A stretch of DNA of 64,000 nucleotides from Aerococcus sp. Group 1 (GCF_000193205.1 NC_015278.1:434001-498000), one strand, 5' to 3'; counted from the first letter of the stretch, positions 34,696 through 48,313 are shown. Made by a program: numbers and translations. The notes: generated by a model not told the origin, from the letters alone.

Positions 34696-35067
34696 CTATT
34701 GAAGGGATGAATTGTCTTGGGCTTTCTTCATAAAGCTTTCCTTATTAACTTTCACGCGGCGGTGGTCTAAACGACCAATTAATTGGTCTTGGCAATAGGC
34801 TTGCATTTGGAAATGATAATGACGATCATCGTGGTCAACCAATTCACAATGAATACGAATTTCTTCATTCAAGAGACTAGGAGCCAAATGTTCTAACTGA
34901 GCATAGGTTCCCACGGTCGTTTCTTCTTCCTCTAAGTGGTCTTTCAAAAATCGCACTGCTGCATTTTCGAAATAACCTAAGAGCCAGGGACTGGAAAGCA
35001 CTTCTAAACTTCCTGAGCCAACTTGGTTAGCCAATTGGTGGGGTAAAACAGTAAAATAGGTATCCAT
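34696..35067 (-). CDS. Hotdog-fold thioesterase-like protein
   Basis: 123 residues. The layout LGYFENAAVRFLKDHL (helix after the first strand), VGTYAQLEHLAPSLLNEEIRI and HFQMQAYCQDQLIGRLDHRRVKV matches the fluoroacetyl-CoA thioesterase-like hotdog family. Natural substrate unknown. The ATG at 35067 is five bases after AAGGAGG; the upstream in-frame ATG at 35088 overlaps that site. Confidence 0.78.
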   Translation of the reverse strand: MDTYFTVLPHQLANQVGSGSLEVLSSPWLLGYFENAAVRFLKDHLEEEETTVGTYAQLEHLAPSLLNEEIRIHCELVDHDDRHYHFQMQAYCQDQLIGRLDHRRVKVNKESFMKKAQDNSSLQ

Positions 35068-35205
35068 AGTAATCCTCCTTGGGCGCATTATAAAAATTTA
35101 AATTAATTATACCATAGCTGTTGACAATGTCTAAATAAGCTGGTAATCTATTAGAGTTGCTTGAGAGCGAATAGCTCCCCAGCAAAAAAATATTTCAGAA
35201 AGTTA

Positions 35206-35235
35206 TTGACAAAATCTTCTGAATGATTATATAAT
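35206..35235 (+). promoter_or_regulatory. rRNA promoter P1
   Basis: TTGACA, an 18-base spacer and TATAAT, with an A/T-rich stretch upstream resembling an UP element. Confidence 0.85.
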
Positions 35236-35299
35236 ATAGTTCCTGGCTGAGAGCGTAGCCAACAAAAGTTTCGAAATAAAAAAACTTTTCGAAAAGTTG

Positions 35300-35329
35300 T
35301 TGACAAGCGTTTGGAAGCTATGGTATACT
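35300..35329 (+). promoter_or_regulatory. rRNA promoter P2
   Basis: TTGACA, an 18-base spacer and TATACT; again preceded by an A-rich tract. About 94 bases downstream of P1 and similar in flanking sequence, so probably a duplication. Confidence 0.85.
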
Positions 35330-35363
35330 AATTAAGTCGCTGTCACAAAGACGGCAAGATTTA

Positions 35364-35390
35364 GACCTTTGAAAACTGAACAAAGAAGAC
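35364..35390 (+). promoter_or_regulatory. boxA-like antitermination site and 16S processing stem, leader side
   Basis: GACCTTTGAAAACTGAAC is boxA-like. AAAACTGAACAAAGAAGAC (35372-35390) is complementary to 37083-37101 after 16S, one mismatch, forming the pre-16S processing stem. Confidence 0.65.
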
Positions 35391-35505
35391 GAACCAAATG
35401 TGTAGGGCATCAACACTTTGTTGATGAACCAACAATTCAAACAATAAGTCTAGACCAGACTATAACTAGTCAGCAAACAAATGAGCTATTCAACGCTCAT
35501 GATTC

Positions 35506-40168
<4,663 letters not shown>

Positions 40169-40246
40169 AAAGGATAAGGTTGTATGAGGTTTAAGGAAGG
40201 CATGATAGATTCAGTTTTGAGCGAACAAGCTCAAAAAAATAAATTG

Positions 40247-40362
40247 TACGGTGACGATGGCAAGAAGGACCCACCTGTATCCATCCCGAACACAGCAGTT
40301 AAGCTTCTTAGCGCCGAATGTAGTTGGGGGTTGCCCCCTGTGAGACTAGGACGTTGCCGTGC
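40247..40362 (+). rRNA. 5S ribosomal RNA
   Basis: About 116 bases: TACGGTGACGATGG at the 5' side pairs with the 3' GTTGCCGTGC; CCGAACACAGCAGTTAAGC is the conserved loop. Closes the rRNA operon. Confidence 0.95.
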
Positions 40363-40368
40363 TAACAA

Positions 40369-40398
40369 GGAGTCATTCCAATAGGAATGGCTTTTTTT
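40369..40398 (+). terminator. Intrinsic terminator of the rRNA operon
   Basis: AGTCATTCC / GGAATGGCT stem with G-T pair and T8. No tRNA cluster follows. Confidence 0.85.
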
Positions 40399-40637
40399 TG
40401 TAGCTTATTTTGGAATTAGCTACTGGTCTGTGTTTTAATAGGGCATAGGATAAGTAGGAAGATATAAATTAATAGTGAAGAAGAAAAAAGAGCTTGCTGA
40501 CAAGCTAGTGTAAACAGCATAAAAACCAGCTCTGATCTAGCTAGTATAGACTGCTTGCCGGTACTAATGATGCTAACTTAGCTCTAAGTAGAAAGAAAAT
40601 TTGCTTTCCGTGCACACTTAAGAAAGGGAGGACGCCT

Positions 40638-41180
40638 ATGCAAAAAATTGCTGTTGATATGGACGAAGTGATTGCGGATTTTTTAGCCAAGCAAATTCGT
40701 TTGTTTAATGAAAACTATGATTTTCAAATTAAAAAAGAAGACCTCCTTGGGAAGAACTTGGATCAATTATTTCCCCAGTACCAAAAAGCACTCCATGATA
40801 TGGTGGCTGATCCTAATTATTTTGCTGATCTTGGGATCATTGAGGGGGCACAAAAGGCCCTTTGGCACCTCAGTCAGGATTATGAAGTCTTTATTACTAC
40901 GGCTGCAATGGAATTTCCGAGTTCTTTTACGGCTAAGTATGAGTGGTTAACCCAACACTTTGACTTTATTCCCGATAGTCACTATGTTTTCTGTGGGCAA
41001 AAGTCGATTTTGGGGGCTGATTATTTGATTGATGATAATAGTCGTCATTTTCAAGGCTTTAATGGTAAGGGGCTGCTCTTTTCAGCACCCCATAACCTGA
41101 CGGAAAATTATCCCGACCGGCTGGATAATTGGGAGGCAGCCCTGGACTACTTTTATGGATCTGCTCGATTGACTGAATAA
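40638..41180 (+). CDS. 5'-nucleotidase (NT5C/deoxyribonucleotidase type)
   Basis: 180 residues. HAD fold with the nucleophile motif VDMDEVIAD (6-14) and a later LIDDNSRHF acid pair; FITTAAM gives motif II. Similar proteins (Bacillus YorS-type) dephosphorylate 5'-deoxyribonucleotides. The ATG at 40638 follows AAAGGGAGG. It stands alone behind a 240-base gap that holds an imperfect direct repeat. Confidence 0.87.
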   Translation: MQKIAVDMDEVIADFLAKQIRLFNENYDFQIKKEDLLGKNLDQLFPQYQKALHDMVADPNYFADLGIIEGAQKALWHLSQDYEVFITTAAMEFPSSFTAKYEWLTQHFDFIPDSHYVFCGQKSILGADYLIDDNSRHFQGFNGKGLLFSAPHNLTENYPDRLDNWEAALDYFYGSARLTE

Positions 41181-41203
41181 ATATCTAAGTAAAAAGCATT
41201 TTA

Positions 41204-42148
41204 TTAGTCGTCTTCTTCAAGGTTACTTTCTTTTACCAGGTAAAGGGGGCGTCTCTTGCTTTCCAGAAAAGTCTTGCCAATGTATTTACCCACAATGCCC
41301 AGAGAAAGCATTTGTAAACCGCCCATGAGTAAAATAATAACAATGGTTGACGTCCAGCCCGAGGTGGGATTACCAAAGAGCAGGGTACGGACCATAAAGA
41401 AGGCCGCTAATCCAATAGCTAGGATAAAGACGATCAGGCCTAGGATAGCGATGATGTTGAGGGGAATTTGTGAAAAAGAAATAATCCCTTCTAAGGAATA
41501 TACCAAGAGATTCCAAAAGCTAAAATGGCTGTGGCCAAACTGACGTTGGTGGTTGGGAAAATCGATATAGGCCTTTTGGTAGCCGACCCAATTAAAGATT
41601 CCCTTAGAGAAACGATTGACTTCACTCACCTTGAGGACACTATCAACCATTTGCCGAGTCATCATGCGGTAGTCTCTTTCCCCGCTGCGAATAGGTGTGT
41701 GGGATAATTGGTTAATCAGCCAGTAAAAGAGACGGGCACATTGGGAGCGAAACCAAGATTCTCCTTGCCGGTCTTGACGGCGGGTCACCACACAGTCATA
41801 GTCTTCTTCTTTGAGTTTTTGGTACATGGGGACCAACAGTTCAGGCGGGTCTTGGAGGTCGACGTCCATAATCACCACATAGTCTCCGTGGCTGTGTTGT
41901 AAGCCAGCATAAATGCCCGCTTCCTTGCCGAAGTTCCGGGAAAAAGCCAGGTAAGTTAGCCGCGGATCTGCTTGGCTCAGGGTCTTGATTTCTTGGAGGG
42001 TCTGGTCTGTTGATCCGTCATCAATAAATAGGAGCTGCCAGTTCAATGGGTCAGGGAAGTGAGCCATGGTCGCTAACATGGCCTGGTAGTAGGGGCGGAT
42101 ATTATCGGCTTCATTGTAGCAAGGGATAATAATAGAAATTGACTTCAA
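41204..42148 (-). CDS. Family 2 glycosyltransferase, polyprenyl-phosphate type
   Basis: About 314 residues. GT2 domain: SIIIPCYNEADNI, LFIDDGSTDQT and VIMDVDLQDPPE (the DXD region), with two C-terminal membrane helices (about 225-250 and 262-285), as in GtrB/CsbB-like enzymes that load sugar on undecaprenyl phosphate. Best start is TTG at 42148, with GAGGTGA six bases away; the GTG at 42157 overlaps that site. Confidence 0.88.
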   Translation of the reverse strand: MKSISIIIPCYNEADNIRPYYQAMLATMAHFPDPLNWQLLFIDDGSTDQTLQEIKTLSQADPRLTYLAFSRNFGKEAGIYAGLQHSHGDYVVIMDVDLQDPPELLVPMYQKLKEEDYDCVVTRRQDRQGESWFRSQCARLFYWLINQLSHTPIRSGERDYRMMTRQMVDSVLKVSEVNRFSKGIFNWVGYQKAYIDFPNHQRQFGHSHFSFWNLLVYSLEGIISFSQIPLNIIAILGLIVFILAIGLAAFFMVRTLLFGNPTSGWTSTIVIILLMGGLQMLSLGIVGKYIGKTFLESKRRPLYLVKESNLEEDD

Positions 42149-42289
42149 TGGGGTCACCTCATGTTTACTTTACAAGTCTGGTTCTCGTGCTTACACCCTT
42201 GAGTATAGCAAAAGTCAGGACTTTTATAATTCATTTATTTTAATTTTTATGAAATTTAAGTTATTATAGGGGAGAAAGGTTGTGGAAAT

Positions 42290-42655
42290 ATGGCTTATAG
42301 TGAAAGTGAATTTAATGAAGCAGTTGAAAAATTAAACCGTGTGAACGCTAAGGACCTGCTCTCTAATCTAGATAGTAAGGAAGAATCCTTAGTTTTCGTG
42401 GGCCGGCCAACTTGTCCTTATTGCCGCAAGTTCCTACCTAAATTAATTGAAATCATTGAAAGCGATGACTTAGAACTTGCCTACCTGGATTCGACGGCTA
42501 CCGCAGAAAGCGTTGCTATCCAGGAATTTAGAGAACAAGCTCAAGTGGCAACAGTGCCTGCCCTAGTGCGTATCGGTGGTGAAAAACGCTTAGAAAATTT
42601 AGGGGTTGATTCTTCCGATTCGATCGAAAGCATTAGAGAGAAAATCGCCCAATAA
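42290..42655 (+). CDS. Thioredoxin-fold protein with CPYC motif
   Basis: 121 residues. A thioredoxin-like fold: FVGRPTCPYCRKFLPKL holds the redox pair CPYC, and VATVPALVRIGG has the cis-Pro. Short predicted thiol oxidoreductases of this kind occur next to bacteriocin genes (PedC/BrcD-like), but none is adjacent here. Own terminator behind. Confidence 0.82.
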   Translation: MAYSESEFNEAVEKLNRVNAKDLLSNLDSKEESLVFVGRPTCPYCRKFLPKLIEIIESDDLELAYLDSTATAESVAIQEFREQAQVATVPALVRIGGEKRLENLGVDSSDSIESIREKIAQ

Positions 42656-42697
42656 TTTCTCATTGGCGACAAAATAAAAATAAGAGCAAGTCTCTGG

Positions 42698-42733
42698 AAA
42701 AGGGTGTCAATGTTGGATTGGACACCTTTTTTC
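42698..42733 (+). terminator. Intrinsic terminator after the thioredoxin-like gene
   Basis: AAAAGGGTGTC / GACACCTTTTTT stem. It separates this gene from the barnase operon. Confidence 0.8.
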
Positions 42734-42786
42734 TTTTAGCTAGGCTTTTGCTATAATAGAGAAAAATGAAGTAGGTGATTATTGCA

Positions 42787-43233
42787 ATGAAGCGGTTTTT
42801 AACTTTTCTCTTAACGGGAATTTTAGCCTTTTGTCTAGCGAGTTGCCAAGACTTGGACCAGGTTCTGGATCAAGTCTCCCAGCAAGCAGGAGACCAGGTG
42901 GAATATGGTCAGGTTTACCGTTCTGATGAAGAGGTCAGTGCCTATCTCAATGCCTACCAGGAACTTCCGCCAAATTATATCACCAAAAAAGAAGCCCAGG
43001 CGGCTGGGTGGGAAAGTGATAAGGGCAATTTATGGGAAGTGACCGATAAGAAAACCATTGGTGGCGACCATTTTGGTAACTTCGAAAAGAAGCTACCGGC
43101 TGATAAGACTTACCGAGAGGCCGATGTTAACTACTATGGGGGCTATCGGGGCGATGACCGCCTAGTGTATTCCTCATCTGGCGACATCTACTATACGGAT
43201 GACCACTACCAAAGCTTTAAACAGTTGTATTGA
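42787..43233 (+). CDS. Barnase-family ribonuclease, predicted lipoprotein
   Basis: 148 residues. The mature domain follows barnase closely: LPPNYITKKEAQAAGW, GGDHFGNFEKKLP, READVNYYGGYRGDDRLVYSS and TDDHYQSF. Catalytic residues equivalent to Lys27, Glu73, Arg83, Arg87 and His102 are K67, E111, R121, R125 and H140, all present. The N-terminus is a signal peptide with the lipobox LASC (Cys20), so it is predicted to be membrane-anchored. The start is ATG 42787 after AGGTGA. Barstar follows 11 bases later. Confidence 0.93.
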   Translation: MKRFLTFLLTGILAFCLASCQDLDQVLDQVSQQAGDQVEYGQVYRSDEEVSAYLNAYQELPPNYITKKEAQAAGWESDKGNLWEVTDKKTIGGDHFGNFEKKLPADKTYREADVNYYGGYRGDDRLVYSSSGDIYYTDDHYQSFKQLY

Positions 43234-43244
43234 GGTGAAGGACA

Positions 43245-43589
43245 ATGAACGGGAAAAATAATACTAGAAAGATGCAAACATCTCCTAAACGCTACCAGGG
43301 ACAGGTGAAGCGTCAATCGCGGGCCTATCAGGTGGTTCTCGATGGCCAGGTGATCAAGGATAGCCAGGACCTCTACCGGGCCTTTGCCCAGGGGATGGAT
43401 AAGAGCGTGACTTTTGCCGGCAACTTGGACGCTCTATATGATGTGTTGACCGCCAACGCTAAACCTCTCAAGCTTATCCTGAAGCACCCCGTTGACTTAA
43501 GAAGCAATCTGGCAAGCAAGGCCGAGCCTTTTTTTACTATGATTAAGGCGGCAAGAGCGGCAAATCCCCAGCTTGAAATTATTGACTAG
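43245..43589 (+). CDS. Barstar-family ribonuclease inhibitor
   Basis: 114 residues. The core VLDGQVIKDSQDLYRAF and FAGNLDALYDVL match barstar; the barnase-contacting acids equivalent to Asp35 and Asp39 are D62 and D66. A basic N-terminal extension of about 27 residues is unusual. It binds and blocks the barnase in the cytoplasm. It starts 11 bases after the ribonuclease gene with AGGTGAAGG before the ATG. Confidence 0.92.
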   Translation: MNGKNNTRKMQTSPKRYQGQVKRQSRAYQVVLDGQVIKDSQDLYRAFAQGMDKSVTFAGNLDALYDVLTANAKPLKLILKHPVDLRSNLASKAEPFFTMIKAARAANPQLEIID

Positions 43590-43603
43590 AAAGGAAGAGT
43601 CAC

Positions 43604-44440
43604 GTGACAGCCAGGAAGACTTTACTTTATATTGCTGGTCATTACCCTGACTTAGACAAGGCCGATTTACAGTTATTATTAGAGCGGGGAATTGAAATTG
43701 TGACCCAAATTTTTACCCCAGATCGTTGGGAGTCGCCGTATGCCCTAAGTGAGGACCAATGGCTCTTATCCTTTAACCATACTGCGTCAGCCTTCTTGGC
43801 CTACCGCTTGCTCGAGCAGCTCCTGTATCCGATTCAAGTCAATGCCAGCCTCGCTTATGGCAGTCTTGATTCACAAGCCGGACTAGTCGCCAGCCCGGCC
43901 TATCACTATGCGAGCCAAGCTCTCCTGGAGGCCCAGTCCTTGGGAGAAGGGGTCTTACTCTATAACGCTAATTATTTAGAGGACCAGCTGACCAATATGC
44001 TACTTTTGGCCTGGCAAGAGATTATCAAAGGACAGTCTGAGATCCAAAGAGCCCTGCGACTGTCCTATGAACTCCAATTTCCTCTCTATACCGCCTATGC
44101 CATGACCAGTGAATGGCCTTTTCAAGAGATCGAAGCCTTGGAAATCTTAAAAATGCCGGTCTACGCTTTAGAGGAAAAATTACAGGATTACCAGACCATT
44201 GACTTTCAAGCGCGAAAGCCCTTAAAAATTGTTGATTTACATGCTAAAATACAGAGTGACCATTTTTATGTGACTGGTCTTTATGAAAAGGGCTATGCGA
44301 GTGCCATAGCCAAGATGAACCAAACTAGCCGACAAAACGTGGATTATCATCTCAAATCAGGACGCTTTGCCGCTGAACGTAATTATGCAGCGGCTATTGT
44401 TTTACAATTGGAACGTGAGGAAAATGCTCTTAGTGTTTAA
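43604..44440 (+). CDS. SatD-like protein with C-terminal helix-turn-helix
   Basis: 278 residues. The middle part has LLSFNHTASAFLAYRLLEQLLYPIQ, then SLAYGSL and SPAYHYASQALLEAQ, which mirrors the SatD pattern 'giG.G.i...dgpA...A..al'. The C-terminus GYASAIAKMNQTSRQNVDYHLKSGRF resembles a helix-turn-helix. Similarity to SatD is by pattern only. Start GTG 43604 after AAAGGAAGAG. Third gene of the barnase operon, 14 bases after barstar; followed by a DUF975 gene. Confidence 0.55.
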   Translation: MTARKTLLYIAGHYPDLDKADLQLLLERGIEIVTQIFTPDRWESPYALSEDQWLLSFNHTASAFLAYRLLEQLLYPIQVNASLAYGSLDSQAGLVASPAYHYASQALLEAQSLGEGVLLYNANYLEDQLTNMLLLAWQEIIKGQSEIQRALRLSYELQFPLYTAYAMTSEWPFQEIEALEILKMPVYALEEKLQDYQTIDFQARKPLKIVDLHAKIQSDHFYVTGLYEKGYASAIAKMNQTSRQNVDYHLKSGRFAAERNYAAAIVLQLEREENALSV

Positions 44441-44461
44441 GGAGTCATAAGGAGGATATAC

Positions 44462-46414
44462 ATGCAGCTGAAACTTAATCAAAGCAATCGCGAGCTAAAA
44501 GATAAGGCCAAGTCAGCCATTTCTGGCAATCGCTTGTCTTTAACCGGGATGTTTTTACTTAATCTATTCGTTACTTTTGTTTTTACCAGCCTCTTGGGCT
44601 TTTTAGCCAATTGGTTACAACCCGTCAGTGTCCAAGGCTTTTCGGTGAATCGGGTATTCTTAGATACACCAGCTTTGATCACTGAGATTATCAACCAAAT
44701 GAGTCAAAATACCGACCCCATCGCTTTAGGAATCACTCTATTGGTGACTTTCTTAATCAGCTTTTTCATGGTTCAGGTCTGGGTCTATGGTACCCCTTGG
44801 TCCTTATTAGAAATGGTTGATGGGGGAGCCCACCACATTGGCCGGGTGTGGTCAGCCTTTACTCATCGGCCTGTCCGCCACTATATTACCAATTTCTTGG
44901 CTGCTATTGTACGCTGGTTCTCTGCCTTTGTTTTTTATTTAGTTTTAGCCACGATTTTATTCTTCTATTATGTGGTCGTTCTTTCCACCGCCCGGGCAGC
45001 CATTGGCCAGGTGACCGGAATCGTGGTCCATGTGCTCTATCTGTTGATTGCGCTATTATTACTATTTTTACTTGCTCTCTTGACCAGCTGGCTCTACTAT
45101 GGTTTTAACTTCATTATGTTTCCAACTTACGATAACGAAGAAACCGGGGTTTTCCGGTCTTTGAGAATGAGCTGGCAACTGATGCGGGGCAATAAGTGGC
45201 GCTTATTCAAGATGGGCTTGGGCTATCTTTTCCTTCCCCTCATCATTGGTGGGCTAGTTAGCCTTTTGATGGCTTACTTTAGGACAGCCTTTCCTCAAGC
45301 AGACTATTATTTCTGGGCCCAATTGGGTCTAGGCCTGGTGGTAACTTTATTCTTATTTGGTAATTGGATTAAGTTCATGGTGGTTCAAGCGGTCTTTTAC
45401 CGGGAACAAACTAAGCAATATGCCCTCTACCTCAATGATCATTTTCCTGGTTTTGGCGCTGAAGCTAGCGATAATATTGCTGACTTATACCACACAGAAG
45501 ATCGTCCTCAATTTACCGCCGATACCATGGCTATCGATGCCTCTGAATTAAACGCTCTGGATGATTCTGCTAGTTCCAGTGACGACTATCTTTCTGAAGC
45601 GGCCTTTAGAGAAACCTATGGCCCAGACCAAGATGATTTTAAGGCAGGTGGAGAAGACAGCTATAGTCAAACCCCATCCACTTATCCAGAAAGTGAGAGT
45701 TCAGATTCTGACCTCGCTTCATTAGACGCTGAAGACAACGATGATGAGATTATGGTGATGGCACCAGCTGGCAGTCAAGATGAGCCTGCTCGCTCTGATT
45801 CGCAAAGGGATAATGAGTCTGATCAGCCGGATGAGACGGCCTATGAATATGCTGATCCAGGCTATGTCCTCGATGATCGTCAACAGGAAGAAGTCCTACC
45901 TGCTTCGGATATCTTCGACCTGGCTGAAGATTATAGTCAGCCTGAAGCAAGCCCTATTAATGAGGAAACTCTTCCAGATCAAGCGGAGAGAGTCCCAGAG
46001 CAAGTGGAAGAGACTCAAGATAAAGCAACTGAAGCGGCAGAAACAGACCATTTTGAGACCCGTCCAGAGGAGGAAGAAACAAGCGATTTTGACTTCCCCG
46101 TTCTGGAAGAATCAACCCCATCAGAAGACAGTCATTCATCAGTAGATAAAGCTGACCCAGAAGAAACTGTCGAAGAGGAGACTGAGGCTGACCTAGCCAG
46201 TGAAGCTGTCGAGAAGAAACCTTATGACCCTTATGGCTATAACACCCCTAAGAAGACCAACTTTAAACAAGCCAAGCATAAGGACGATATCCTCCTCGCC
46301 GCTGACCGCAGCGCGGAAAGCAGTTATGACAAGTCTATTGTGAATCAATCGGATTTCCTCGATGGCGATCCTTTGACTTCAGATCAAGAAGACCAAGATT
46401 CAAGTGATAAATAG
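44462..46414 (+). CDS. DUF975 membrane protein with long acidic tail
   Basis: 650 residues. About residues 1-320 are the DUF975 domain with six hydrophobic segments; the hallmark region SLRMSWQLMRGNKWRLFKMGLGYLFLP is clear. Usual DUF975 proteins are about 220-330 residues. The remaining 320 residues are an acidic, Ser/Glu/Asp-rich tail of low complexity that ends in ordinary basic residues. Function unknown. It ends the barnase-barstar operon. Confidence 0.82.
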   Translation: MQLKLNQSNRELKDKAKSAISGNRLSLTGMFLLNLFVTFVFTSLLGFLANWLQPVSVQGFSVNRVFLDTPALITEIINQMSQNTDPIALGITLLVTFLISFFMVQVWVYGTPWSLLEMVDGGAHHIGRVWSAFTHRPVRHYITNFLAAIVRWFSAFVFYLVLATILFFYYVVVLSTARAAIGQVTGIVVHVLYLLIALLLLFLLALLTSWLYYGFNFIMFPTYDNEETGVFRSLRMSWQLMRGNKWRLFKMGLGYLFLPLIIGGLVSLLMAYFRTAFPQADYYFWAQLGLGLVVTLFLFGNWIKFMVVQAVFYREQTKQYALYLNDHFPGFGAEASDNIADLYHTEDRPQFTADTMAIDASELNALDDSASSSDDYLSEAAFRETYGPDQDDFKAGGEDSYSQTPSTYPESESSDSDLASLDAEDNDDEIMVMAPAGSQDEPARSDSQRDNESDQPDETAYEYADPGYVLDDRQQEEVLPASDIFDLAEDYSQPEASPINEETLPDQAERVPEQVEETQDKATEAAETDHFETRPEEEETSDFDFPVLEESTPSEDSHSSVDKADPEETVEEETEADLASEAVEKKPYDPYGYNTPKKTNFKQAKHKDDILLAADRSAESSYDKSIVNQSDFLDGDPLTSDQEDQDSSDK

Positions 46415-46428
46415 TAAAAAGTGTAAAG

Positions 46429-46463
46429 AAAAACGGAGTAAGCCTCAAGCTACTCCGTTTTTT
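46429..46463. terminator. Bidirectional terminator between DUF975 and uvrC
   Basis: AAAAACGGAGTA / TACTCCGTTTTTT with a ten-base loop. Confidence 0.85.
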
Positions 46464-46489
46464 GCTATTTAATTAACTATCAAAGAGGC

Positions 46490-48313
46490 CTAAGAACTTT
46501 TATCTTGCTCTGAGTAGGGTGACCCCTTGTGGCCTTCCCAAGCCAGCCGGTGGATGGATTCGGCGACCTGTTCAGAAATACCCAGGCCTTGGATTTCACT
46601 AAGATCAGCCTGGCGGATGGCCTTAATGGTTTTAAAGTGGCTGAGCACCTTACGCCGGGTTTTCGGTCCCACCCCTTTGACACTATCCAGACGGGATTGG
46701 AAAGAATTCTTGTGATGGACTTGCCGGTGGAAGGTCTTGGCATAGCGGTCGACTTCGATTTGAATTCTCTGAACCAGGTGGAAGGCTTGGGACTTGGGAT
46801 CTAGGGGCACAATAGCATGGTCATCGCCATAGATTAAGTGGGAGGTCCGGTGCTTGTCATCTTTGACCATGCCAGCAACCGGTAAGTCGTCGAGGCCCAG
46901 TTCATTGACCAAGACATCCCGAGCGGCATTAACCTCAATACTGCCCCCATCCATGAGAACGATATCGGGTAGGTCCTTGCCTTCTTTTAAGAGCCGGCTA
47001 TAGCGGCGACGGATCACTTCTTGGGTAGCTTGGTATTCATTGGCCCCTTGGAAGGACTTGATTTTAAACTTGCGGTAGGCCTTCTTATTGGGGCGGCCAT
47101 CTTCATAGACCACCATCCCACAGACATTATCCACTCCAGAAATATTGGAAAAGTCAAAGCTTTCCATCCGTCTGAGATAGGGCAGATTTAAGGCGTCACT
47201 AAGCTCTTCAACGGCTCCCCGGGTTTTCTTCTCATTCATTTCTAACAAGCGGAATTTTTGTTCGTGGGCCAATTGGGCATTTTCGGTAGCCAGGTCCAGC
47301 ATATGGCGTTTATCCCCGCGTTTAGGGTTGACCACGGAGATCTCGAGAGCATCGCTCAAGAGATGGGTATCGATATTTTCTGGTACCAGGACTTCCTTAG
47401 GTAGGGTGTGGTTTTGCTCTTGGTAGAACTGAACAATATAGGAGGTCAATTCTTCCGCAGGATCGTTATAGCAGGCGAAGAGGGCCGAATCCCGCTTGAT
47501 AATGGAAAACTGGCGCAGGAGAAAGACTTGGATGCTGATCCAGCCATGGTTGTAGTAATAGGCAAAAACATCGCGGTTATTGTATTGCTTACTCATCACA
47601 TTTTGCGGTTCAACGGTTTGCTCAATATAGTTAATTTGGTCGCGGTATTCAGCGGCCCGCTCATAGTGCATATTTTCTGAAGCAGTAGCCATCTTATTTT
47701 GCAGGTCATTTTTAATGGTTTGGACGTCCCCATTCAAAAAACGGGTAATTCGCTTAATTTGTTGGGCGTATTCTTGGGCCGAAACCTCATGGTCACAGCA
47801 GCCAATACATTGGCCCAGATGGTAGTAGAAGCAAGCTCGTTTTTCATTCTTGCCACATTTTCTTAGGGGGTAGGTTTTTTGGAGAAGGTCCCGGGTACTG
47901 GTGGCGGCATTGACATTGGGATAAGGGCCAAAGTATTTGCCGCCATCTTTTTTGACGTCAGAAGTGATGATCAGTTGGGGGTCTTCTTCATTGGTGATTT
48001 TCAGGTAGGGATACATGGTCCCATATTTGAGCATAATGTTATAATGCGGTTTGTATTTTTTGATAAGATTAATTTCCAACAAGAGACTTTCCTTGTTGGT
48101 GTTGGTCATAATGACTTCAAAGTCAGCAATTTCTGCGACCAGTTGAGCCGTTTTACCGGTATGCTGGCTGCGGAAGTAGGAATGCACCCGGTTAAAGAGA
48201 TTCTTGGCTTTTCCAATGTAGATAATGTGTTGGTTGCGGTCTTTCATGATGTAACAACCTGGTTTCTTAGGGACTAATTTCAATTTGTTCTCGATCAGTT
48301 GGTTGGCCACCAA
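46490..48313 (-). CDS. uvrC: Excinuclease ABC subunit C
   Basis: 607 residues. N-terminal GIY-YIG nuclease (PGCYIMKDRNQHIIYIGKAKNL), UVR motif (about 200-235), RNase H-like second nuclease with the catalytic Asp in FDFSNISG, and tandem HhH at the end (VKGVGPKTRRKVLSHF). It makes both incisions in nucleotide excision repair. The start is TTG at 48313, seven bases after AAAGGAG. Monocistronic. Confidence 0.96.
   Translation of the reverse strand: MVANQLIENKLKLVPKKPGCYIMKDRNQHIIYIGKAKNLFNRVHSYFRSQHTGKTAQLVAEIADFEVIMTNTNKESLLLEINLIKKYKPHYNIMLKYGTMYPYLKITNEEDPQLIITSDVKKDGGKYFGPYPNVNAATSTRDLLQKTYPLRKCGKNEKRACFYYHLGQCIGCCDHEVSAQEYAQQIKRITRFLNGDVQTIKNDLQNKMATASENMHYERAAEYRDQINYIEQTVEPQNVMSKQYNNRDVFAYYYNHGWISIQVFLLRQFSIIKRDSALFACYNDPAEELTSYIVQFYQEQNHTLPKEVLVPENIDTHLLSDALEISVVNPKRGDKRHMLDLATENAQLAHEQKFRLLEMNEKKTRGAVEELSDALNLPYLRRMESFDFSNISGVDNVCGMVVYEDGRPNKKAYRKFKIKSFQGANEYQATQEVIRRRYSRLLKEGKDLPDIVLMDGGSIEVNAARDVLVNELGLDDLPVAGMVKDDKHRTSHLIYGDDHAIVPLDPKSQAFHLVQRIQIEVDRYAKTFHRQVHHKNSFQSRLDSVKGVGPKTRRKVLSHFKTIKAIRQADLSEIQGLGISEQVAESIHRLAWEGHKGSPYSEQDKSS

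Noticed and set aside
42290..42655. Thioredoxin-like gene as part of a bacteriocin cluster
   Set aside because: No bacteriocin precursor, immunity or transport gene is adjacent; the gene ends in its own terminator before the barnase operon.
45750..46145. Frames in both directions across the acidic tail of the DUF975 gene
   Set aside because: Overlap the long real frame; low-complexity shadows without start signals.
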